A stretch of 24,606 nt of DNA from JBBDIP01 sp040880305 (GTDB lineage Bacteria > Bacillota > Sulfobacillia > Fermentithermobacillales > Fermentithermobacillaceae): positions 1-24,606 of the forward strand of contig JBBDIP010000036.1 of NCBI GenBank assembly GCA_040880305.1, written 5' to 3'. Position numbers and translations under genes: made by a program. Below, piece after piece: positions 7,878-15,874 of the stretch; position 1 is the first letter of the stretch; each line of letters begins with the position of its first letter. The notes under the pieces are model-generated. The model did not search any database. It had not been told where the DNA came from and saw only the letters and a program-made list of their open reading frames with translations.

Positions 7878-10738
7878 AGATAAGATCGTCATACGCGGCG
7901 CGCGCCAGCACAACCTAAAGGGCATAGACCTTGAGATTCCCAGGGACAAGCTGACGGTGATAACCGGGCTGTCGGGGTCGGGAAAGAGCTCTCTGGCTTT
8001 CGACACCATCTACGCCGAAGGGCAGAGGCGGTACGTGGAGTCACTATCGGCCTATGCAAGGCAGTTCCTTGGGCTCATGGATAAGCCCGACGTCGACTAC
8101 ATTGAGGGGCTATCTCCCGCTATCTCGATAGACCAAAAGTCCGGAGCGAGGAACCCCCGGTCCACCGTGGCCACGGTGACCGAGATCTACGACTACATGA
8201 GGCTTCTCTACGCCCGTGTGGGGCGCCCTCACTGTCCGGTTTGCGGCAAGCCCATCACAAAGCAGAGCGTCGACCAGATCGCCGACCAGATAGAGGCGCT
8301 CCCGGAGGGGACCAGGTTCTCAATCCTCGCACCCTTCATCCGCGGGCGAAAAGGTGAGCATGAGAAGGTTTTCGAGGATATCCAGCGGGCCGGATACGTC
8401 CGGGTCCGAGTTGACGGTGTCACTGCCGAACTCGACCAGTTCATCGGCAAGAGGCTGGAGAAGCAGAAGAAGCACACCATCGAAGCCGTGATAGACAGGC
8501 TGGTCCGGCACGACGACATCCGGTCCAGGCTGGTCGACTCGGTAGAGGCTGCTTTGGGCCTAACCGGCAACCTCGTGGTGGTCGAGATCCAGGGTCAGGC
8601 CGACCTGGTCTTCAGTCAATCCTTGGCGTGCCCTGAGTGCGGCATCAATCTGCCTGAACTCGAGCCCAGGCTGTTTTCGTTCAACAATCCGTTCGGCGCG
8701 TGTCCCGCCTGCCACGGGCTGGGCGTCAACATGGAGATCGATCCTGACATGGTCATCCCCGACCGGCGGCGCACGATTACGGACGGAGCCGTTGGTCCCC
8801 TGGAACGGGGCCCCCGACGGGTACTACATGCAGATGCTCGAGGCAGCCTGCAAGCACTTCAAGATCCCGGTCGACGTCCCCGTGGACGCCCTTACCGAGG
8901 CGCAGGTCAACCTCATAATGTACGGGGCCGGCGACGAGAGGATCCCGTTCCACTACGAGAGCCAGTACGGAAGGTACAGCGACCGGATGGTCACTTTCGA
9001 GGGGGTCGTCTCCAACCTTGAGCGGCGGTACAAGAACGCGCCGAGCGAGGACGTCCGCCGGTACATCGAGGAGTACATGGCCGCGCGGCCGTGTCCGAAG
9101 TGCAAGGGGACGCGCCTCAAGCCTGAGTCTCTGGCTGTGACGGTGGGCGAGAAGAACATCGCCCAGGTCAGCGACATGTCGGTCGCCGCGGCGCTCAGGT
9201 TCATGGAAGCTCTCGCACTTAGCTCCCGCGAGGAGATCATCGCAAACCAGGTCCTCAAGCAGATTAAGTCCCGCCTGGAGTTCCTCATGGACGTCGGGCT
9301 GGGCTATCTGACCCTAACCAGGCATGCCGGGACTCTGGCGGGCGGCGAGGCCCAGAGGATCCGCCTCGCGACCCAAATCGGCTCTGGGCTGGTCGGAGTC
9401 CTCTATGTGTTGGACGAACCCAGCATTGGCCTGCATCCCAAGGATAACCAAAAACTGCTCCGCACGATAACGCACCTGCGCGACATCGGCAACACGCTCA
9501 TAGTTGTCGAGCACGACGAGGAGACCATCAGGAGCGCCGACTACGTTGTGGATGTTGGCCCAGGCGCAGGCGAGAACGGCGGCAAGATCGTGGCGTCCGG
9601 GACAGTCCAAGACATTCTGGACAGTCCAGAGTCCCTCACCGGTCAGTACCTTTCGGGCAAGAGGCGCATCGAGATCCCCGAGAGGCGAGCGGCCGGCGAC
9701 AAGTTCATCACGATCAAGGGCGCCAGGGAGCACAACCTGAAGGACATTGACGTTTCGATCCCCCTGGGCGTCTTCACCTGCGTGACGGGGGTGTCAGGCT
9801 CGGGCAAGAGCACTTTGGTCAACGACGTCCTCTATCGTAAGCTCGCGTCCGTGCTGAACGGCGCCAGGACCAAGCCCGGCGACCACGACGACGTGACCGG
9901 CCTCGGCAATTTGGATAAGGTGATCAACATCGACCAGTCCCCCATCGGGCGGACCCCGAGGTCCAACCCGGCCACCTACACTGGGGTCTTCACCGAGATA
10001 CGGAACATTTTCGCGATGACGCCTGACGCCAAGGTGAAGGGCTACAAGCCAGGTCGTTTCAGCTTCAACGTGAGGGGCGGGCGCTGCGAGGCGTGCAAGG
10101 GCGACGGCATCATCCGCATCGAGATGCAGTTCCTGCCCGACGTCTACGTGCCCTGCGAGGTGTGCGGAGGCAAGCGGTACAACAGCCAGACCCTTGAGGT
10201 GAAATACCACGGCAAGAACATCGCCGAGGTACTGGGGATGACGGTGAGCGAGGGCTTGGCGCTGTTCAAGGACGTGCCGCCCATCTACCGCAAGCTCCAG
10301 ACCATAGCCGACGTGGGACTTGGATACGTGAAGCTGGGGCAACCCGCCACCACGCTTTCGGGGGGCGAAGCCCAGAGGGTCAAGCTTGCCACAGAGCTCT
10401 CCAGGCGCGGGAACGAGCGTACCATGTACATCCTGGACGAACCCACCACCGGGCTCCACTTCGAGGACGTGAGGAAGCTCCTGGACGTCCTACAGAGACT
10501 GGTGGATGCAGGGAGTACCGTGGTCGTCATCGAACACAACCCCGACGTGGTGAAGTGCGCCGACTATCTCATCGACCTCGGGCCCGAGGGCGGCGAAGAG
10601 GGCGGGTATGTGATCGCGTCGGGCTCGCCCGAGCAGGTAGCCGCGGTGGACGCATCGTATACCGGCCAGTTCCTCAAGGGGCTCCTGGCTCAGGGCAAGG
10701 CAGGGATGCGCGCCTTCGGAGTTGCGGGAGACAGGTGA
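7870..10738 (+). CDS. uvrA: Excinuclease ABC subunit UvrA, reading frame broken by one extra base
   Basis: UvrA is the dimeric ABC-type ATPase that finds DNA damage and loads UvrB. The reading starts at ATG 7870 (AGGAG at 7857-7861) with Walker A GLSGSGKSS (33-41), a zinc module (CPECG ... CPACHG) and the text up to codon 310. There the family sequence continues one base later: GGT CCC is followed by an extra C, then TGG AAC GGG. The uncorrected first frame runs on with unrelated residues to 9021; the second frame runs intact to 10738. It carries CPKCKG, LSGGEAQR, the first LYVLDEPSIGLH, a second GVSGSGKST, a second zinc module (CEACKG ... CEVCGG) and a second LSGGEAQR/LDEPTTGLH. Removing one C from 8797-8800 gives 955 residues, the normal UvrA length. 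A sequencing or assembly error in the CCCC/GGGG/CCCCC tract is the simplest cause; a true mutation is possible. Confidence 0.93.
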
Positions 10739-10748
10739 TACGTCGCCT

Positions 10749-12698
10749 TTGAACGAGGACAAATCGGCTCAACTGCAAGAGAAGGCCTGGACCGGCTACG
10801 TAGGTGACCGGTCGGCCCTAGCCATCAGGGTTAAGGAGGCGCCCGAGTCCCCGGGCGTCTACGTTTATAGGGGCGAAGACGGGAATATCCTCTACGTAGG
10901 CAAGGCCAAGAACCTGCGGAACAGGCTGCGCTCGTATTTCGCCTCCACTCTGGCTCCCAAGACCGAGGCCCTCATGGAGAAGGCGGCCAGCCTCGAGACC
11001 ATCAACGTGGACTCCGAGAAAGAGGCCTTGATTCTTGAACTTAACCTGATCAAGCGGCACAAGCCCAGGTACAACATCCTCCTTCGCGACGACAAGCAGT
11101 ACCCGTACATCAGGGTGGGCGTAGCCGACAGGTGGCCCAGGGTCACCCTGGCCAGACGGACGGCTAAGGACGGCGCCCGGTACTTCGGCCCCTACACCCG
11201 CGCAGGTTCCGTCAGGGAGACGCTGTTCCTGCTAAGAAGGATCTTCCCCTATCGCAACTGCACCGACCGCGCCCTTGCACAAGTATCCAGGCCCTGCCTC
11301 GACTATCACATTGGACGCTGCCTGGGTCCCTGCACCGGCAAACTCGACGAGACGGTCTACGCGGCGACAATCGACGAGGTCGTGAAATTCCTGGAGGGGC
11401 GCCTCAGAGAAGTCCGGACCGCCCTTCAAAAGAGGATGACCGCTCACGCTGAGAACATGGAGTTCGAGGCCGCGGCCCGAGTCCGCGACCAGATCAAGGC
11501 GCTTGACGATGTGACCGAGCGCCAGAAGATAACCACACCCGATATGAAGGACCGCGACGTTCTGGGGCTGGCCAGATCCGGCGAGACCGCGTTCGTGTCC
11601 CTGCTCACGGTGAGGGAAGGCAAGCTATTGGGCAAAGAAGGCTTCATCCTCTCGGGTGCCGCCGAGCAGTCCGATAGCGACATACTCGAAGCCTTCATAT
11701 CCCAGTACTACCCGGCGGCGCCGTTCTATCCGCCAGAGATCTTGGTCCCGTACGACCTCCCATCCGCCTCTCAGCTGGAGGACATACTCAGCGAGCATCG
11801 CAAAGCCCATCTCAAGACCCCCAAGCGTGGCAAGTTCCACGACCTTATGGCGATGGCCGAAGAAAACGCGCGAGCCATGCTCGCCGAGCACGTGCCCAAA
11901 GAGGAACGTGAGTCGGAAGCCAATCAAAGGGCCATGGAAGACCTCGCAATCGCCCTGGGCACCCAACGGTTGCCGTCGCGGATTGAGGGTTACGACATCT
12001 CCAACATCACCGGCAAGGAAGCAGTGGCCTCGATGGTGGTGCTAAAGGACGGGAAACCCGAGAAGTCCTCCTACCGTAAATTCAAGATTAGGGTCGACGG
12101 AAAGCCTAACGACTTCGCGATGATGCAGGAAGTGCTGTGGAGGCGCTTTCGGAAAGGGATGGCGGAGAGGGAGAAGACGGAAGCAGCGGTTTACGAAACC
12201 GCTGCTCCGAAGGCGACCGCAATCGGGAAGTCACCGAAACTCCGAAGTCCCGGCAAGTTCGCCACTTTCCCTGACCTCGTCATCGTGGATGGAGGCAAGG
12301 GCCAGGTCAGCGCCGCCAAAGATGTGCTAGATGAGCTGCAACTGGGCATCCCCCTTGCCGGCCTTGCGAAGAAGAATGAAGAGCTATTCGTCCCGGGGCA
12401 GTCAGACCCCATTGTGCTGCCCAGAGACTCCGGAGCGTTGTACCTGGTAATGAGGCTCCGCGACGAGGCTCACCGTTTTGCAGTCGGTTACCACAGGAAA
12501 CTGCGCGGCGAGAAGGCGACGAGGTCCGCCCTTCTGGACATCTCCGGAGTCGGCCCCTCGAAGGTGAAAGACCTGCTCACAGCTTTTGCCGACATCGATG
12601 TTTTGAAAAAAGCGCCGGTTTGGGAAGTCGCGAAGGTGAAGGGCATCGGCTCATCCCTCGCCCAGCGCATCCACGATCATCTGAACGCCCGCCGCTAA
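10749..12698 (+). CDS. uvrC: Excinuclease ABC subunit UvrC
   Basis: UvrC makes both incisions flanking the lesion. Its order is: GIY-YIG domain for the 3' cut (about 33-110, PGVYVYRGEDGNILYVGKAK), a Cys-rich stretch, the UVR motif (NMEFEAAARVRDQI) that binds UvrB, an RNase H-like domain for the 5' cut (acidic residues in EGYDISN and IVDGGKGQ, histidine in DEAHRFAVGYHRK) and a C-terminal helix-hairpin-helix (ISGVGPSKVKDLL, VKGIGSSLAQRI). I chose TTG 10749 because AGGTGA (10733-10738) precedes it at about 10 bp; the TTG at 10722 has no spaced ribosome site. At 649 residues it is longer than usual, from about 20 extra N-terminal residues and an extra linker of about 30 residues before LVIVDGG that contains a palindrome (12182-12206). 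It sits directly after uvrA, 10 bp from its stop. Confidence 0.97.
   Translation: MNEDKSAQLQEKAWTGYVGDRSALAIRVKEAPESPGVYVYRGEDGNILYVGKAKNLRNRLRSYFASTLAPKTEALMEKAASLETINVDSEKEALILELNLIKRHKPRYNILLRDDKQYPYIRVGVADRWPRVTLARRTAKDGARYFGPYTRAGSVRETLFLLRRIFPYRNCTDRALAQVSRPCLDYHIGRCLGPCTGKLDETVYAATIDEVVKFLEGRLREVRTALQKRMTAHAENMEFEAAARVRDQIKALDDVTERQKITTPDMKDRDVLGLARSGETAFVSLLTVREGKLLGKEGFILSGAAEQSDSDILEAFISQYYPAAPFYPPEILVPYDLPSASQLEDILSEHRKAHLKTPKRGKFHDLMAMAEENARAMLAEHVPKEERESEANQRAMEDLAIALGTQRLPSRIEGYDISNITGKEAVASMVVLKDGKPEKSSYRKFKIRVDGKPNDFAMMQEVLWRRFRKGMAEREKTEAAVYETAAPKATAIGKSPKLRSPGKFATFPDLVIVDGGKGQVSAAKDVLDELQLGIPLAGLAKKNEELFVPGQSDPIVLPRDSGALYLVMRLRDEAHRFAVGYHRKLRGEKATRSALLDISGVGPSKVKDLLTAFADIDVLKKAPVWEVAKVKGIGSSLAQRIHDHLNARR
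12182..12206. repeat. 11-bp perfect inverted repeat inside uvrC
   Basis: AGCAGCGGTTT (12182-12192), then ACG, then the exact reverse complement AAACCGCTGCT (12196-12206). It falls in the extra linker of UvrC and stays in frame. It may be a small inserted palindromic element or a transcript hairpin. Confidence 0.6.
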
Positions 12699-12749
12699 GG
12701 CCTTGTCCTTTTCACATTAACATCATCATTAATTTCTTTAATATATGTA

Positions 12750-12778
12750 TTGACATCTATGACACACGGCAATATATT
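12750..12778 (+). promoter_or_regulatory. Strong SigA-type promoter for the DUF2089 gene
   Basis: A consensus -35 box TTGACA (12750-12755) and TATATT (12773-12778) are separated by exactly 17 bp. An AT-rich stretch lies upstream (12716-12746), resembling an UP element, and contains a small inverted repeat ATTAA/TTAAT (12728-12742). Transcription would start near 12785, just at the ribosome binding site. It separates the three-gene unit after it from uvrC. Confidence 0.85.
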
Positions 12779-12800
12779 GCTTGTGGAAGGTGATTGTCAG

Positions 12801-13202
12801 ATGGCCAATGACGTAGTTGGGATCTGTCCGGTCTGCGGTTCCGGGTTGGAGGTCACCGAGATTCAGTGCCCCTCGTGCCACACAAGATTGTCAGGGCACT
12901 TCGACCTCTGCAAGTTCTGCAAACTGCCCCCCGAACAGCGCTCCTTTGCTGAGATCTTCATCAAGAACAGGGGCAACATCCGCGAGGTCGAGAAGGAACT
13001 GGGCATCTCATATCCCACCGTAAGGGGGCGTCTTGAGGCCCTTATCAAGGCGTTGGGGTATCAGGTGGCGCAGGACGAGGACGAGAGCCGGCTAGATGCA
13101 GCCAGAGGCGGTCAGAGGAAAGACATCCTCGATAGGCTGGCAAAGGGCGAAGTTAACGCCCAGGAAGCCGCAAGGCTTCTGAAAAACCTGTCTACCAGGT
13201 AA
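12801..13202 (+). CDS. DUF2089 family zinc-ribbon / helix-turn-helix protein
   Basis: A 133-residue probable DNA-binding regulator. Six cysteines (C9, C12, C23, C26, C37, C40) form zinc-ribbon-like pairs, including CPVCG, CPSCH and CKFC. They are followed by a helix-turn-helix (about 58-82, EVEKELGISYPTVRGRLEALI) and a C-terminal helical motif (about 108-130, with KGEVNAQEAARLL) that resembles the N-termini of the next two proteins. The ATG at 12801 has GGAAGGTGA at 12785-12793. The TTG further upstream at 12750 lies in the -35 box, so it is not the start. The family is recognised from its cysteine/HTH layout; its target is unknown. It likely senses or regulates for the two genes that follow. 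Confidence 0.85.
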   Translation: MANDVVGICPVCGSGLEVTEIQCPSCHTRLSGHFDLCKFCKLPPEQRSFAEIFIKNRGNIREVEKELGISYPTVRGRLEALIKALGYQVAQDEDESRLDAARGGQRKDILDRLAKGEVNAQEAARLLKNLSTR

Positions 13203-13213
13203 GATGGGGAACC

Positions 13214-13238
13214 CTTCGCCGCTACTTCCGCGGCGAGG
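13214..13238 (+). terminator. GC-rich hairpin between DUF2089 and DUF4097 genes
   Basis: CGCCGC (13217-13222) pairs with GCGGCG (13230-13235) around a 7-nt loop, and the stem extends outward by T-A, T-G and C-G. No T-run follows, so it may be a processing or attenuation hairpin, letting downstream genes be transcribed at a lower level. Confidence 0.35.
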
Positions 13239-13310
13239 TTATCCATACGGGCTGCCCAGGCTGGGGATACAAGCCAATACAAGGGTAGACCCGACAAGGA
13301 GGAACAGACA

Positions 13311-14507
13311 GTGTCCAAGGAAGAGAAACTCATGATCCTGCAGATGGTGTCCGAAGGCAAGATCACCCCGGAACAGGGAGCTGAACTTCTTCGAGCTGTT
13401 GGCGAGGGTAAGCCCGAAGCTCCGGCGGCCGCTACGGCCCCCAAAGCAACACCCGGCCAGCAGGCAGAAGATGTCAGCGAGAACATCCAAAGGACCATTG
13501 AAAGGGCCACTCGCCGCGCCGAAGAGGTAGCCCAGAGGGCGACCGCGCACGCCGAGCAGTGGGCAAGCCAGGTAGCAAAGCATGCCGATGAGATCGCGCG
13601 CAGGGCTTCCGGCGAAGGCGAGAACCTGGGGAAGATCCTGGGTGAGAGCGGCGCTAACCTTGGAAAGGTCATAGCCAAGATCTTCGGTGGCGGGTTTTCG
13701 GGAGGTCCCCAGTTCGAGTTCCATGAGGAAATGAGGGGCGAGCTCCCGGCCGAAGGCGAGATACAGATATCGATGTCGACCTCGAACGGCCGTATTACGG
13801 TGGATACCTGGGATGAAAAGGGGTACCGCCTCGACGTCCGCAAGACATCGAACGCAGCGACCGAAGCAGAAGCCAAGGAAGCAACTAAGGACGGTTACGA
13901 GTTCAAGCAGGACGGCCTTAACATCACGGCCAGGTCCAAGGAGTTTGGCGACGGGTTCAACGTCCTTCGCCAGTACACGATCGGCTTCACTCTGACCTTG
14001 CCCCGCGACAGAAAGGCGACCCTGAACCTCGCGTCCTCCAACGGGCGTATTACTGTGGGCGGAGTCTCAGGCACGCGCCTGCACGCGACCACCTCAAACG
14101 GCCGGGTCGAGGCCGAGGGCTGCAATTTTGCCGACACCGAGTTGGGCAGCGCCAACGGGCGGATCGAGTTCGAAGGGCGTCCCGGCAACCTTAATGCCAG
14201 CACGGCCAACGGGCGCATCTCGGCTCACCTGGGAGGTCTCGGCAACTGGAAATTGAACAGCGCCAACGGCAGGATTGACGTCGAGGTCCGCAAGGAACTC
14301 GGTGCCGCATACGGGGTCGAGGCCTCAACAGTGATGGGGAAGATCGACGTCCAGGGTATGGAGGACGCCGAGGTGCTCGTCAACGAGACCAAGCAGAAGG
14401 TCGGCTCCCGCCGGTACCAGGCCCGCACCAGGGGTTTCAGTGACGCTCCGTCAAAGGCGTCGCTGTACGCGTCGACGACCATGGGAAGGGTCACGGTCAC
14501 GTTCTAG
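13311..14507 (+). CDS. DUF4097 (YvlB-like) beta-strand repeat protein with N-terminal SHOCT-like motif
   Basis: The 398-residue protein starts with a short helical motif (about 5-30, EGKITPEQG). Then comes an Ala/Glu/Arg-rich amphipathic helical stretch (about 50-125), and then a beta-rich domain (about 148-398) with repeated NGR/MGR turns. The turns lie at residues 159, 244, 263, 282, 300 and 319, with MGK at 342-344 and MGR at 391-393; the central four intervals are 18-19 residues, as in a beta-helix or beta-solenoid with one turn per repeat. There is no signal peptide or clear membrane segment. GTG 13311 has AAGGAGG at 13296-13302. YvlB of B. subtilis and LiaX of enterococci are related in plan and linked to envelope stress; a similar role here is inference. 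Confidence 0.82.
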   Translation: MSKEEKLMILQMVSEGKITPEQGAELLRAVGEGKPEAPAAATAPKATPGQQAEDVSENIQRTIERATRRAEEVAQRATAHAEQWASQVAKHADEIARRASGEGENLGKILGESGANLGKVIAKIFGGGFSGGPQFEFHEEMRGELPAEGEIQISMSTSNGRITVDTWDEKGYRLDVRKTSNAATEAEAKEATKDGYEFKQDGLNITARSKEFGDGFNVLRQYTIGFTLTLPRDRKATLNLASSNGRITVGGVSGTRLHATTSNGRVEAEGCNFADTELGSANGRIEFEGRPGNLNASTANGRISAHLGGLGNWKLNSANGRIDVEVRKELGAAYGVEASTVMGKIDVQGMEDAEVLVNETKQKVGSRRYQARTRGFSDAPSKASLYASTTMGRVTVTF

Positions 14508-14551
14508 CGCCACGCACCGACCGGGCGCATCGTAGTAAGGAGTGAATCAAG

Positions 14552-14935
14552 ATGGAAGAGGAGAGAGTCAGGATCCTCGGTATGGTCAAGGAGGGGAAGA
14601 TCACTCCTGAAGAGGGCATCAAACTGCTCGATGCCCTCGAGACCAGTACTGAAGACCAGATGGAGTCCACCCAAGGTAAGGCAAAGTGGTTCCGCGTCAG
14701 GATTACTGACGTGAAGACCAACAGGCCCAAAGTATCTGTCAACCTGCCCATAGGTCTGGTAGACTGGGCGCTCCGCACAGGGAGCAGGGTCGCGGCCTTC
14801 GGCGGCGCCGATCTCAACGGGATGGGCATTAACCTGGAGGAACTCCGTGCAGCCATTAACTTCGGCGTGAGGGGCAAGATCATCGACGTCATCGACGAAG
14901 ATCAGGGTCAGCACGTGGAAATCATCGTAGAGTGA
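14552..14935 (+). CDS. Small SHOCT-like motif protein
   Basis: A 127-residue soluble protein. Residues about 5-29 carry the same helical motif as the previous gene (EGKITPEEG, then LLDAL). The rest (about 45-127) is a mixed alpha/beta domain (KWFRVRITD, VSVNLPIGLVDWAL, VEIIVE) that I cannot assign to a characterised function; similar small proteins accompany YvlB/DUF4097 genes in Firmicutes. The ATG at 14552 has AAGGAGTGA at 14537-14545. It is the last gene of the unit that starts at the promoter at 12750. Confidence 0.8.
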   Translation: MEEERVRILGMVKEGKITPEEGIKLLDALETSTEDQMESTQGKAKWFRVRITDVKTNRPKVSVNLPIGLVDWALRTGSRVAAFGGADLNGMGINLEELRAAINFGVRGKIIDVIDEDQGQHVEIIVE

Positions 14936-14969
14936 GCCCCGAGGGGGCGCGTCCGGTCACGATAGTCAG

Positions 14970-14996
14970 AGCGGGAGGCCTTCACGGCCTCCCGCT
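14970..14996. terminator. Bidirectional hairpin between convergent genes
   Basis: AGCGGGAGGCC (14970-14980) pairs perfectly with GGCCTCCCGCT (14986-14996) around TTCAC. It lies after the + strand gene ending at 14935 and covers the end of the reverse-strand whiA (stop at 14982). Neither side has a real T-run, but the 11-bp GC-rich stem between convergent genes fits a shared stop. A smaller hairpin, GCCCC/GGGGC, lies at 14936-14948. Confidence 0.65.
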
Positions 14997-15869
14997 TCGT
15001 ATGTCGCCGGCGATCTCCGCGATCCTACGAAAGCGGTGGTTTACGGCGGACTTGGATGCGGGCGTCCCCAGGGCCTGACCTAACTCCTCCATTGACATGT
15101 CAGGGTTCTCCACCCTTAGCCTGGCCAGTTCGCGGAGCGCCGGAGGCAGCGTCGATAGACCCTTCTCCTCATCGATCAGCCGGATATCTTCCAAATGCCG
15201 CAGCGACGCCTCGACCGACCTGCCAACGTTGGCCCGGTCCATGTTGACCAGACGCTGGACCGAACTCTTGAGGGATTTCTGGGCGCGGACGTTCTCATAG
15301 TCCAACACCGCCTTGTTCGCACCTACGGTCTTCAGGAACTCCGAGATCTCGTCGCCGTCCTTAAGATAGACCACCCAGGCCGAGCGCCGCTGGACCATGC
15401 CGCACCGCAATTCCTCCTTGGAAAGGAGTGAGCGGACGAATAGGGCGTCTTTTCGGGCCGGCAAGGCCATCTCGAGGTGGTGGGTCCGCGTCGGAGAGGC
15501 GACCGACCCCCTGGCCATGAAGACTCCTCGAAGAAAACCTCGCCTGCATGCGGGGCTGTCTCTCAATAGTGCGGGAGGCGGTTCCGATGACTCGCCCTTC
15601 GCGGGTGGCGAGATGCGTCCCCTTGCGTGATGTCGCGTGCCGGCCGCTCTGCCCGAGACCGAGGGCCGCACTCCCGAACCCTGTTTCATGAGGTAGAACA
15701 GGCGGCGGAGTAGGAAGGGCTCGGCCGAAAACGTGCCGTCCGGGTCCAGTGAACGCGCGGGGATAAAACGACGTAGGGCAACGGCCTCCCAGTAGGCTTG
15801 CGAATGTCCATTCACGGGGGTCCGCGCCAGTTCTTCTTTGACGGTCCGCGAGAACGTGTCTATATCCAT
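14982..15869 (-). CDS. whiA: DNA-binding protein WhiA
   Basis: WhiA is a DNA-binding protein with a LAGLIDADG-homing-endonuclease-like N-terminal part that has lost nuclease activity, and a C-terminal helix-turn-helix. It affects sporulation in Streptomyces and division and chromosome segregation in Bacillus. The family is clear from CRRGFLRGVFMARGSV in the N-terminal half and from NVGRSVEASLRHLEDI, LPPALRELARLRVENPDMS and the HTH near SKSAVNHRFRRIAEIA in the C-terminal half. At 295 residues it is a little short; residues about 65-105 are a Pro/Arg-rich stretch with no resemblance to the usual end of the first LAGLIDADG repeat. ATG 15869 lies 5 bp after the yvcK stop. It is the last gene of rapZ-yvcK-whiA. 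Confidence 0.92.
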   Translation of the reverse strand: MDIDTFSRTVKEELARTPVNGHSQAYWEAVALRRFIPARSLDPDGTFSAEPFLLRRLFYLMKQGSGVRPSVSGRAAGTRHHARGRISPPAKGESSEPPPALLRDSPACRRGFLRGVFMARGSVASPTRTHHLEMALPARKDALFVRSLLSKEELRCGMVQRRSAWVVYLKDGDEISEFLKTVGANKAVLDYENVRAQKSLKSSVQRLVNMDRANVGRSVEASLRHLEDIRLIDEEKGLSTLPPALRELARLRVENPDMSMEELGQALGTPASKSAVNHRFRRIAEIAGDIRSGRP

Positions 15870-15874
15870 GTTCG

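Noticed and set aside
8797..8803. Programmed +1 frameshifting in uvrA
   Set aside because: I see no stop codon at the shift site and no stimulatory signal, and UvrA is not known to use recoding; an error or mutation is simpler.
13112..13876. 254-codon reverse-strand frame opposite the DUF2089/DUF4097 genes
   Set aside because: Ser/Ala-rich shadow of two well-supported genes with their own ribosome sites; no family motif.
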